Below, piece by piece: positions 1-8,946 of a stretch of 64,000 nucleotides of DNA. The notes under the pieces were generated by a model. The model was not told the origin of the DNA. It searched no databases and was given only the letters and a program-made list of their open reading frames with translations. How positions within the stretch are numbered: the first letter of the stretch is position 1; each line of letters starts with the position of its first letter. Source of the stretch: Pyronema omphalodes. Its lineage: Eukaryota; Ascomycota; Pezizomycetes; Pezizales; Pyronemataceae. The position numbers and the translations under genes were made by a program. Location of the stretch: contig JAJJXM010000035.1 of the NCBI GenBank assembly GCA_024516155.1, positions 1 through 64,000 of the forward strand, written 5' to 3'.

Positions 1-905
1 TTGTAAATATTGTCAACCAATCCATCCGTAGCATCTAAATAATGACGAATGAACAGAGTAACGGTAGCGGTTGCTGAACGACAGTCATAATCGTGGAGCA
101 AATTGCTTTTTCGATCTGTGATCACTAGAGTCCTAGTGCTTATCTATTTAGATGTAATTGTTTAATTGAGTCATTGCTTTAACCACGCACTAATCGGGGT
201 CTGAAAGGCGCATGTAGGACATCTACTGAGATTCTCACTTGACAAAGTCTTGAGATAAGTCGCTTCTCGCCTCGTCTTGCGCTCATCATTACTGAGGGTT
301 GAAATTGATAAAAGTTCGTCGCCGCTATGTAATCCGATAACAATAGTAACTCATCTTGTTATATAATGCACGTACTTATCGTGTGGTCCGCCGCTAGACG
401 TGAGGAAACCGAGTTACATGTCATGATTCAGATCTTTACTGATACTGCATGATCACCTGATCATGATCAATGGTGATCATCGCAGCTAATATACTCGAGA
501 CTTGGTGCTTGTATGTAACGCCAAAGGTATTCGGTGGCGAACAGGTAGCTTTACTGAAAGATTTTGAATATATTTTACTTTGATTTTAAGCTGCGGTTTC
601 TAGAGAAGACATGCTTAGCAATCCATGTCTCGGTTGGCTATAGTGATAAAATTCCCCGTTAACAGTATCCCCCTCAATATTTCCTGTTGTTTGACATTGC
701 AATTAATAGAAAGACGTAAACGCCAGTGAAACTTCCCAGCGGGCTGCAGATGGCAACATATCATTGAGAATAGGTGCGCCGCGGCGGTCTTAAAATCTTT
801 CATCCGTAAGTCAGCTATCAACAGCTTAGGGCTCAGTGCTACCGTTCTCACGAAAACACGATAAATCTTGACACCTTTGCAGAAGTCTGACAGTCTAAAG
901 ATTTT
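1..905 (-). repeat. dispersed repeat, copy 1 (reaches window start)
   Basis: This block is an inverted, diverged copy of 29250-30190. Shared landmarks include the 'ccaatccatccgtagcatctaaataatga' region near position 20 (reverse complement near 30150), the 'gatcactagagtcctagtgctta' segment near 120 (reverse complement near 30030) and the stretch around 570-870. It probably continues beyond the left edge. It carries a 78-codon ORF at 615-851 on the minus strand whose product resembles the ORF of the other copy, with the shared core LIADLRMKD, HLFSM, ILRGIL and a C-terminal MDC. I do not recognise the protein and see no terminal inverted repeats or target duplication, so the element class is unknown. 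Confidence 0.75.
615..851 (-). CDS. small conserved ORF inside dispersed repeat (hypothetical)
   Basis: A 78-codon ORF with an ATG start. About two thirds of its residues match the ORF at 29276-29530 in the other repeat copy, and both end with the tripeptide MDC. The frame is conserved without indels, which is compatible with coding function or with fairly recent duplication. No domain is recognised, and there is no signal peptide or membrane segment. It may be a fragment of a longer transposon protein. Confidence 0.3.
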   Translation of the reverse strand: MRTVALSPKLLIADLRMKDFKTAAAHLFSMICCHLQPAGKFHWRLRLSINCNVKQQEILRGILLTGNFITIANRDMDC

Positions 906-1675
906 TTATATTCATGACGGTGTTCACATATTCCATAAAACAAAATAAATAAATATCGCTCATTGGATCAGGCGTGCAAGGGTAACAAATAGCCGCCATT
1001 TAGTTACATTTAAGCAGCTATAAGTTGTAACGCGTACCATTAGCCATTGTTATTGATAACACAAGATCACCACCATAACTACCAATTTAGGCCAAACCCC
1101 CATTCCAAAAATTATGCATGTACCTTATCGCACCCCAAGATCTCCCTGCCCCACACAAAAGAGTACATACCAATAATTTGGTACCAATATCCGTAAATAC
1201 CAGTACATTTTCCTTTTTGCCCGCTTCTTCATAAAATTTCAGGTCTACATACATAGCTACACAGCTAGCTAGCTAAAGACTCCACCGTGGATATAGCCAG
1301 CAATATCTTCGTTATCATCACAATTCTATTCTCTGTCTACATACTTCCAGTCCATATTTATCCTATTCCTGTCTCACATAAATACCCGTCACATGTATGT
1401 ATACCAGATTTTCGTTGCGATAAAGCACATATGCGAATCCCACGCAGAGGGAACTAACCGACACTTGGTCCATCACTCTCATACATTCCGGAAGTTCAAA
1501 AAAACGCGTGGCTAACTGCTTCATAATTCATTATCACCTACTACAGTAGCTGTGAACCCGGACTTTTTGCTGGGTATGTACATACGAGGTTTAGTTATAA
1601 CTTGCAGGCACGGAAGCGAGCGGAATCACTACTGATCACTAGATTTGGTGTGGTGTGGTCTCGGCAAGGATATGC
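906..1675. other. intergenic, no gene seen
   Basis: AT-rich sequence with many tacata/catac-type motifs. I see no ORF with coding character, RNA gene or clear repeat. It ends at the target-site duplication of the LINE. Confidence 0.6.
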
Positions 1676-1689
1676 TGCTGCGGGACTGC
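1676..1689. repeat. target-site duplication, left copy
   Basis: TGCTGCGGGACTGC here is repeated exactly at 7723-7736, directly after the A-rich 3' end of the LINE. A perfect 14-bp duplication at both ends is typical of target-primed reverse transcription and marks the element borders. Confidence 0.9.
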
Positions 1690-1799
1690 AGGACACGCCA
1701 CCCCAACGCTAATAAAACAACACGTTTTTCGCTTAATTATCCTAATCGGGAAGTCGGAGAGAACTCTCACGGCTTCACGAATTCTACCCTCCGAGGCCC

Positions 1800-3621
1800 A
1801 TGGCTCCCATGAAGCCTCCCCCCCCTCCGCGCTTCGGCCTCACCTCCGATATGCGCATGTTCGGTGGCAGCAACTCATCCCGAGTCTCCACGCCTGCCCC
1901 CGCCGCCGAAGACGACGTGTTTGGGTCCTCCGCACCCGGCACCCCAACGCGTCCCAGTAAAGACGCCCCCTCCGCAGCCCCAGGATCAGGTTGGTCCTCG
2001 GGGAGCTCCCTTTCTTCGTGCCCCAGCACTGTGAAGAAACGCGCACACGTTGCGGCCTTCGGGTCGCTCGTGCAAAGCGAACTCCGTTCCGCCCCCGCGG
2101 TAGGTTCCCAGGCCTCCCCCCAAGTCAGCGTGTCCCTTATGGACAAGTTGTCGGAGCGCCTCGCCGCTGCGGAGGAACGTTTGAAGGCTCTGGAGGAGCA
2201 AATACGTCTCCAGGAAGCCCGCCCATGCTCGTGCCCGCAGGCAAACCTCGCGACGTCGACCCAGTCTACCGCCCTTCGCCAGCCCCACCCTGTTGGCACC
2301 CAACAGTCTGCTCAGGCAGAGAAATCCAGAACTTCCTCCGTTGTCGTCGGCATGCCCAAGGCTGCCCCCATACCATCCCTCCCCGCCCTCCCGCGTGCGT
2401 CCAAACTCACCGCGGCCCAATCCTACGCCGCAAAGCTCCGCAGCAACCTCCCCGAGCTCCCCCCCCCCGCCCCCCCCTCCGGCGTGGCAGATCGTTCCCT
2501 CACGCAAGCAGTTGAAGGCCCCCCAACGCCCTCCCAACTTCTCCGTCCCCGAAAAGAACCTCGCCGCTGAAGATCGCCGCATGATCTTCATCCGTCAGGA
2601 CGGCGCCCGCCCCTCGTCAAAACCAGACCAGGATTTCACCGCCGCCATCAACGTCTGCTTGCACCTCCGCGGTGCACCCCATTTCCACCGTGTAGCCCGA
2701 GTCTCCAGAAACTCGAAGGGAACGATCACGGCTACCACCAACCCGGGAGTGAGAGCGGATTCACTAATATCGTGCTACCGCAACGAAATCCTCAATGCCA
2801 TCCGCGAGGTTGACCGCTTTGTGGTGGACGTTAAACCCATGGACAAATGGGTCAAGTTGAAAGTCCACGCCATCCCCCTCAATCGTTTTCTGGGTAGAGG
2901 AAGGAATGGCCTGCAAAAGCTCGAGCTTGAGTTGCAAGCCAACCACGACCAGCTCGAGGTCATCCCCGGTGCTCGTTGGTTAGGCAGCAGACGAAGCATT
3001 CGCGAGCGCTTTGAACAGGGCGAGATTCAGTCGTCCTCAGCTGTCTTTTCGGTGAAGGGAACCCCCGCTGCGCAAATGCTCATCGCTCGGGGCGCCCTCC
3101 TAGGATCCTCTCGTTACCGTGTCGAGCTCTTCAACCACAATGGCCCTGACAGTCAGTGCTCGGGCTGTCTTAAGTGGGGACACATTCGGGAGAAATGTCA
3201 AACCCCCAAGCTCTTCCGTTGCCGATTCTGTGGTCAGCACCACGCCTCGGAGGAACACAAGTGCAGCATGATAGGATGCTCCACCTCCAAGGGACTCCCG
3301 TGCCAGCATTCGAAGGAGTCTGCTCGTTGCGTTAATTGCAAAGGCAATCACTACGCCAATGCTCGCAACTGTCCTTCCCGCCTTGAAGCCTTCGCCCTGG
3401 CCCGTCAGCGTCGCCAGATGTCTTCCTCCTCCGATCAAGTCTCCTCTACAGCGGAAGCCTCGCAACCAGAAGCAGACCCCTCCTCTTCCGCCTCCAGCGA
3501 TCCAATCGAACCCTCAACCACGGAGACCACATCAGCCCTCTCCACCCCCCGTCCTGCAGCCACGGCGTCTGACCCAGATGCTATGGTCGATGCCGATGTG
3601 CCGGATAACACCCAATGCTGA
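1800..3621 (+). CDS. LINE ORF1 (gag-like nucleic-acid-binding protein), with a frame change
   Basis: ORF1 products of this class coat the element RNA. The reading begins at the ATG at 1800 (good context, gcccATGG) and stays open to 2570. Its N-terminal half is Pro/Ser-rich with a predicted coiled coil near residues 115-140 (alternating Leu and Glu/Arg). The rest of the protein, including all conserved parts, is in a different frame, open up to the stop at 3619-3621. The switch lies in two C-runs, 2459-2468 (10 C) and 2470-2477 (8 C), where one extra C moves frame 0 to frame 1. The second part carries zinc knuckles: C-X2-C-X4-H-X4-C near 3157-3200, a second Cys/His cluster, and C-X2-C-X3-H-X6-C near 3337-3372. 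The frame change may be a real mutation, a sequencing error in the homopolymer, or slippage. A start at 2293 (ATG) would miss the coiled coil. Confidence 0.8.
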
Positions 3622-6600
3622 AGTGCCTCACGGTACTTCAACTAAATTGCCGAAAGAGCGGTGAGGCTCTGACGGCGGTGATGGAGAGCGGTCTCGCTCT
3701 GGGTGCGGATGTGGTGTTGGTTCAGGAGCCCCCGACCTTCCAAGGTTGGCGCCATCCAGCCTACGAGTTCCTCTGGGGAGGAAGGGTTCTGACGGGGAGA
3801 CGACGGGATTCAGCGTGGCAGCTTCGTCCACGAGAGGATTTGGCTGCGCCCGGGGACGGTGACCTCCAGGTGTTGGACGTCACATGCAGAGGTCATAAAC
3901 AAGTACGTATTGTAAATGTTTATGACGCTCCGCGGACTGATGATGGAGTGCGCCCTGCACGCAATGCGGACTGGCGCAGGATTATAGGACGGGACACTAT
4001 TCTTGCTGGCGATTTCAACGCTCACAGCAGAAGGTGGAACCCCCTGTGCGAGAGGCCACTCCATCATCAGTTCTTGGAAGATCTGATGGACTCATTCGAT
4101 CTCCGCTATGTCGGTGATGGTAAGGAAACCCACACCCAAACGGGCCAAATCCGACATAGCGTTATCGACTTAGTCCTGACGACGATGGAGCTTGAAGCCC
4201 ACGTCGTTGCGAAGCTCCTCGATGACCCGAATCACTCCACAACGTCCGATCATGAGGCGCTGATCTGGAAAGTGGACTCTGTGACGGTCCCAGAGGACTT
4301 CGACGCCCCAACTAGGGGATGGGCGGTTGGAGAATGGCTGGAGAGTGACGAAGGAGCGCAGAAAGCGGCGTTAGATTATCGCCATCGAAGCGAACGCAGA
4401 CCGCTCCTATCCGATCACTGCTCCGAGAACGACGTTGAAGAAGAGGTGGTTTGGGTACGTCAACAGTTGGTGGACATGCTGAACGCTCACGCTAGGAAAA
4501 TTCGCATCACCGCTCGGTCTAAGAAGTGGTGGCACCCCGATGTTAAAGCAGCACGCAGCGAATACGGCCGGAAACGGAGGGCAGCCAAGCGCGGTCAATG
4601 TTCGATAGAGGAAGAACACCGCCTCCGCAACGCCTATCTCAGCACCCAACGTCGCCACAAACGAGAGTGTTGGGTTTCTTTCTTGGAGGGAGCCAACGGG
4701 GAGGCGGTATGGAAAGTCCTTCGCGCGACCAAACCGCGAAACGCTGCGGTGGTTGGATCTCTTGAGGATGAACACGGCAACCAGGCTGACGAGGAGGATG
4801 CCAAACGTCGAATGCTTGCAGACGTTTCTTTCCCCCCCCCGAACCCATACCCCGGTCACAGTGGCAACGAAGGTCCCCCAGGGCGCGGATTCCTCCGAGT
4901 GACCCAAGAACTGGTCTCCGATTCGATCCACGGTCAGAGCAACTCTAAGGCTCCGGGTAGTGACGGGTTAGGAGTACCTATTATCAAGGCGCTCATGCGA
5001 TGGGACCCTGAACGGGTGACTTCCATCGTCTATCACTGCGTGCGGCTAGGATTCCACCCAACCGACTGGAAAACTGCCAAAGGAGTCTGTATCCCCAAAC
5101 CGGGAAAGACTTCCTACCGCAAAGCGAAGAGTTTCCGTATCATTTCTCTCTTAAGCTGTCTGGGAAAGTTAGTAGAAAAGGTCGTCGCCACCCTCATCGC
5201 GGAGGAGGCCGAGAGGCTGCACGCTTTTCACGCTGGGCAATTTGGTGGGAGAAGAGGTCGCTCTGCCGTCGACGCCGCGGCAGTCTTAATTGAGGCGGTT
5301 GAATTCGCTTGGGAAAAGCAGAAACTCGCGGGCGCTCTAATGATGGACGTTAAAGGGGCCTTTCCCACTGTCAATCGAGACTGCCTTATGCGGAAAATGC
5401 GGCGAGCAGGCATGGATGAATGCTACGTGCGGTGGGTATCTTCGTTTATGAGTGATCGAAGAGTCGAGATATCACTAGGCGGCGATTCAGGCACTCCCAT
5501 CGAGACGAACACCGGACTCCCCCAAGGATCCCCCGTATCCCCAGTCCTGTTCTTGATCTATATAGCCGATCTCGCTGATCATGTCGAATCAAGAGTCCCC
5601 GACGTAACAGGCCTGTCGTTTGTCGATGATGTTACCTGGATCGTGACCGGTGATTCTGCTCGAGAAGTCTCCGATAAGCTTGAACGGTGCGCAAACGCCT
5701 GCTCGTGGTGGGCCTCCACCAACGCGGTGGTGTTTGAGACAGAAAAGACGGAAGCCATGCTTTTTTCTCGACGGAGGGGAGAGGCTAACCCTGACGAGGT
5801 CACAGTCTCGGTAGGTCCTCACCAGATCCCGTTCGCCTCCTCAGCCATCCGTTGGCTCGGCTTTTGGCTCGATCCAAAGCTCACTCTTAACCACCATCAC
5901 CAAAAGTGGTTGACCAAAGCCAGGCAACAGCATGCTCGTCTGGCAAGGCTTTGTCGCGCTCAGGGACTCCCTCCGGGGAGCACTGCCAATCTGCAGAAGG
6001 CGGTAGTCCAGTCAGTGGCTATGTATGGCGCTGAAATTAACGCAGTCCGGCGCCTAAAAGGCAAGAGCTCGGGACGCACTGCTCGGCTGCAACTGCTCCT
6101 CAATAAGCAAGCACGAGCGGTCACGGGGTGCTTCAAAACGACCCCACTCGGCTTCTTGATGGCTGAAAGTGCCGTACGCCCAGCGGAAGCGCTCATCAAA
6201 GGCCGAGAAGCGAAATTTCGGTCACGCCTTCTCACTCGCCCCCGCCCCGCCCCCCCCTCGACCGGCACTCAACCGTCCCCGACCGCTGCGGCTATCACTC
6301 GGCTGCTTAAGCGCACGGAAAAAGCATGTGGATTCGAAGCAGTCGAAAATGTCACAGTCCCCGACCGCTTTCGTCGCTTCCCCGTGGTGATCGCACCCAG
6401 GGCTGAAGCTGAAACCTTCGCCCGGAATTGGAGGAACCTCACGTCCACGACATGCATCTGGACAGATGGCTCTCGAATGGAGGGACATACGGGAGCGGGA
6501 GTAGTTCGCTACATCAACGGTGCCTTTCGTTCTTCTCAGCACTACTTGGGTCGTCATACGGAGGTGTTTGACGCTGAGCTCTATGCCATCTGGCGAGGGC

Positions 6601-7391
6601 TCAAGGAGTTCCATTCCAATCACTTCTGGGATCCCAACTCGAATACCAAAGCGATCGTTTTTTCGGACGCCCAGGCTGCTCTCAAGCGTCTGGAGTCTGA
6701 CACCCCCGGTCCCGGCCAGGAGCTTGCCAAACTTATCTCCCGCGAAGCCTACTACCTCCTCTTTGACTCCGGTATCGACGTGGAATTCCATTGGATCCCG
6801 GGCCACAGCGATATCCCCGAAAACGAGGAAGCGGATCGAGTAGCCAAGGAAGCATCGAAGCATCGCTGCGACTCCCGTATGCTCAAACGGTGTGACGATC
6901 CAGTGTGTGCTGTTCCGGCGTGGGCTTCCCTGGCGCACCTCAACCGGATCGCAACGGAAACGACATCAACTATCACTCGTCGCTGGGTTAAGCAACAGAC
7001 AGCGACCAGCCGTTCCTTCCGCCCCCGCCAAAAATGGGGAATCCGCCCTGAATTGGTTTCCCTCCCCAAACGCCGAGCAGCTGTGTTCCTCCAGCTTGCG
7101 TCAGGCCACGCCCTCATCGGCACCCATCTGGTGCGCGTTAAGAAAAAAGAGTCGGACCGGTGCTGGTGGTGCCAGTCGGAAAAACGACAAACCAGAGGCC
7201 ATCTGTTTGGAGAATGCCCCCGCTGGCGAAAGGAGTTCAAGACGTTGAAAGAGGAGGTTGAGAGAATACGGGGACGGAGGGGAAGGCCGAGAGGAAGGCT
7301 TAAGGTGGTGGATTTATTTAGGGACGATCGACTCACGAAAGCGATCTTGGAATTCTTATCTGCAACGGAGATAGGCAGAAGATACGTATAG
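3615..7391 (+). CDS. LINE ORF2: endonuclease / reverse transcriptase / RNase H
   Basis: A 1258-residue polyprotein for target-primed reverse transcription. The N-terminal APE-type endonuclease has LQLNCRKS at the start, GDFNAH at residues 132-137 and SDHEAL at 211-216. The reverse transcriptase follows: SNSKAPGSDGLG (motif 1), MMDVKGAF (motif A), GLPQGSPVSPVLF (motif B) and FVDD at residues 669-672 (motif C). RNase H has TDGSRMEG (Asp at about 951), the AELYAIW Glu, FSDAQAAL and IPGHSDIPENEEAD, so the D-E-D-H/D catalytic set is complete. A CX2CX12HX4C-type knuckle lies near residue 1183. The start ATG overlaps the ORF1 stop in ATGCTGA, an arrangement that suits termination-reinitiation. No disabling change is visible, so the copy may be active if ORF1 is functional. 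Confidence 0.94.
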   Translation: MLKCLTVLQLNCRKSGEALTAVMESGLALGADVVLVQEPPTFQGWRHPAYEFLWGGRVLTGRRRDSAWQLRPREDLAAPGDGDLQVLDVTCRGHKQVRIVNVYDAPRTDDGVRPARNADWRRIIGRDTILAGDFNAHSRRWNPLCERPLHHQFLEDLMDSFDLRYVGDGKETHTQTGQIRHSVIDLVLTTMELEAHVVAKLLDDPNHSTTSDHEALIWKVDSVTVPEDFDAPTRGWAVGEWLESDEGAQKAALDYRHRSERRPLLSDHCSENDVEEEVVWVRQQLVDMLNAHARKIRITARSKKWWHPDVKAARSEYGRKRRAAKRGQCSIEEEHRLRNAYLSTQRRHKRECWVSFLEGANGEAVWKVLRATKPRNAAVVGSLEDEHGNQADEEDAKRRMLADVSFPPPNPYPGHSGNEGPPGRGFLRVTQELVSDSIHGQSNSKAPGSDGLGVPIIKALMRWDPERVTSIVYHCVRLGFHPTDWKTAKGVCIPKPGKTSYRKAKSFRIISLLSCLGKLVEKVVATLIAEEAERLHAFHAGQFGGRRGRSAVDAAAVLIEAVEFAWEKQKLAGALMMDVKGAFPTVNRDCLMRKMRRAGMDECYVRWVSSFMSDRRVEISLGGDSGTPIETNTGLPQGSPVSPVLFLIYIADLADHVESRVPDVTGLSFVDDVTWIVTGDSAREVSDKLERCANACSWWASTNAVVFETEKTEAMLFSRRRGEANPDEVTVSVGPHQIPFASSAIRWLGFWLDPKLTLNHHHQKWLTKARQQHARLARLCRAQGLPPGSTANLQKAVVQSVAMYGAEINAVRRLKGKSSGRTARLQLLLNKQARAVTGCFKTTPLGFLMAESAVRPAEALIKGREAKFRSRLLTRPRPAPPSTGTQPSPTAAAITRLLKRTEKACGFEAVENVTVPDRFRRFPVVIAPRAEAETFARNWRNLTSTTCIWTDGSRMEGHTGAGVVRYINGAFRSSQHYLGRHTEVFDAELYAIWRGLKEFHSNHFWDPNSNTKAIVFSDAQAALKRLESDTPGPGQELAKLISREAYYLLFDSGIDVEFHWIPGHSDIPENEEADRVAKEASKHRCDSRMLKRCDDPVCAVPAWASLAHLNRIATETTSTITRRWVKQQTATSRSFRPRQKWGIRPELVSLPKRRAAVFLQLASGHALIGTHLVRVKKKESDRCWWCQSEKRQTRGHLFGECPRWRKEFKTLKEEVERIRGRRGRPRGRLKVVDLFRDDRLTKAILEFLSATEIGRRYV

Positions 7392-7672
7392 GCATGGGCA
7401 GGAGGGCCAGGTGCTTGGAGGGCGATTTGTAAATTTTTTCATTACTTTTCTTTTGATTTTCACGATTTTTTCTTTTTAGTTATAAGAGGGGAAGGTGTGA
7501 GCGATACGGGGGACTGTCAGGTTTCGGCTGGGGTTTAGGATTTTTTGTTTCTTGTTGGGTGTTTCTTTATTTACTTATCTTTTCGGGGACGTCACGGGGT
7601 GCAGGAGATTGGGGAGCCTCTTTAGGTGGTTTCGGCCACGAGGACAGGAAAAACGGATTTAGTTTCCCGCAT

Positions 7673-7687
7673 AGGCCTTAAAGGCCT
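7673..7687 (+). promoter_or_regulatory. palindrome near LINE 3' end
   Basis: AGGCCTT-A-AAGGCCT is a perfect 7+1+7 inverted repeat about 35 nt before the 3' end. 3' stem-loops are recognition elements for the reverse transcriptase in several LINE families. The role here is inferred from position only. Confidence 0.45.
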
Positions 7688-7722
7688 CGAACGGTGTATG
7701 ATTAAAATCAAATCAAAAAAAA

Positions 7723-7736
7723 TGCTGCGGGACTGC
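7723..7736. repeat. target-site duplication, right copy
   Basis: Exact copy of 1676-1689, immediately downstream of the A-rich tail of the LINE. Confidence 0.9.
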
Positions 7737-8913
7737 GGGGCTGCAGGGCTGAGGGGCTGCGCCCCTCGCTTGTAATGCACGGAGAGATTGGGAGATACGT
7801 ATACCGTATGTATGTATACGTATTACACCATATAAGCGTATGTACCTTACCTAGCTAGCTAGATAGATAATCTTCAGAGGTATATATAAACATATGTATA
7901 TTCTTTACAATATCCCAGGTGGCAAATAAGATCTCTATGTATCCGAGTCAGTAATGACAGACACCTAGTACGTTCCAAAATATGCTTGCATAGATCCCTA
8001 GACGATCCGGGCTCTAATCTTCAGGTGTCTGTCAAAGTATGTACTTTCATCGCGTCGGTTCCGTCGGTCAATAAGAGGTTACAGGTACATAATGAACAAG
8101 TTCACCCTTACATAGCAAAATGACGAACCGAGGGGGTGCTGTATTAAATTCAGCTCCATTCCACGGCTTCTTGTGTGGCATGTGGCGAATAAGAAGCATT
8201 CAAGCAGTTAAATACATACAGTCGTGTATTCAATTCACGAAACACGTACATAGAAATTCTCCCCTGTCTACCCAATGTCCCGGCGGCGCTTAAGAAAACG
8301 GCGATGACGGTCGGGCCAACCGGGACGATTGGATTGACTGGTGTTCTTGGCATCCACGTGAATAAAGTTCAATAAACAGGAATTAACGGCCGGCCGTTGC
8401 TATGTAGAGGCTCGAGGCTCGAGCTGTCCGGGGTCTAGGAAGTACGGGCCGTCAGGAAGTGAAGAAATAGAGATAAAAATCTGAAAAGGCGTTTCGAAAG
8501 TTGCATTTTAAGATATCTTGAATTGTGAAACATAGCCTCCACCGGGAACTATGTATTGCACCATATGTGGTAGATTTTCGGGGTTACAATTCTGTAAACC
8601 AAAGTCCAAACCATGTATATGCCAACCACAAGCCTAGAGTTGAAGTCAAATCTGAATGTTTCAACTTAGAAATCTATGTAGAAGGAATACATACATACCC
8701 AGCCTATCAATCATCATGTTCTGGCTTCTGTCAGTCATTACACTACGGAACTAGAAACTTTCATTCGTGTGACATTTTTTTGGTTTTTGCAGCCTCGCAG
8801 GACTTCCAATAAAGCCCGGCATCTCGTACGCTTTGATTTAGTTGAAAGAGTTAGCTAGCTAAAGTTACCCATAGATATTTTTGTGTGTGGTAGATATACA
8901 GAAAAAAGCTTAT

Positions 8914-8946
<33 letters not shown>

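Larger units (their letters stand above)
1690..7722 (+). mobile_element. full-length LINE (Tad-like non-LTR retrotransposon)
   Basis: A 6.03-kb insertion flanked by a perfect 14-bp target duplication. Order: about 110 bp of 5' UTR, ORF1 with CCHC zinc knuckles, ORF2 with APE endonuclease, reverse transcriptase, RNase H and a C-terminal zinc knuckle, about 330 bp of 3' UTR, then an A-rich tail of the form ATTAAAATCAAATCAAAAAAA. There are no long terminal repeats. APE plus RT plus RNase H, with FVDD as the RT catalytic motif, fits the Tad1 clade of fungal LINEs in the I superfamily. The coding part is clearly more GC-rich than the host flanks. ORF2 has no stops or frameshifts and shows no obvious repeat-induced point mutation. 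The exact duplication and intact ORF2 suggest a recent insertion. Confidence 0.93.

Noticed and set aside
1784..2591. Minus-strand and alternative-frame ORFs in the LINE 5' part
   Set aside because: High-GC shadows of ORF1; no zinc knuckles or conserved motifs in these frames.
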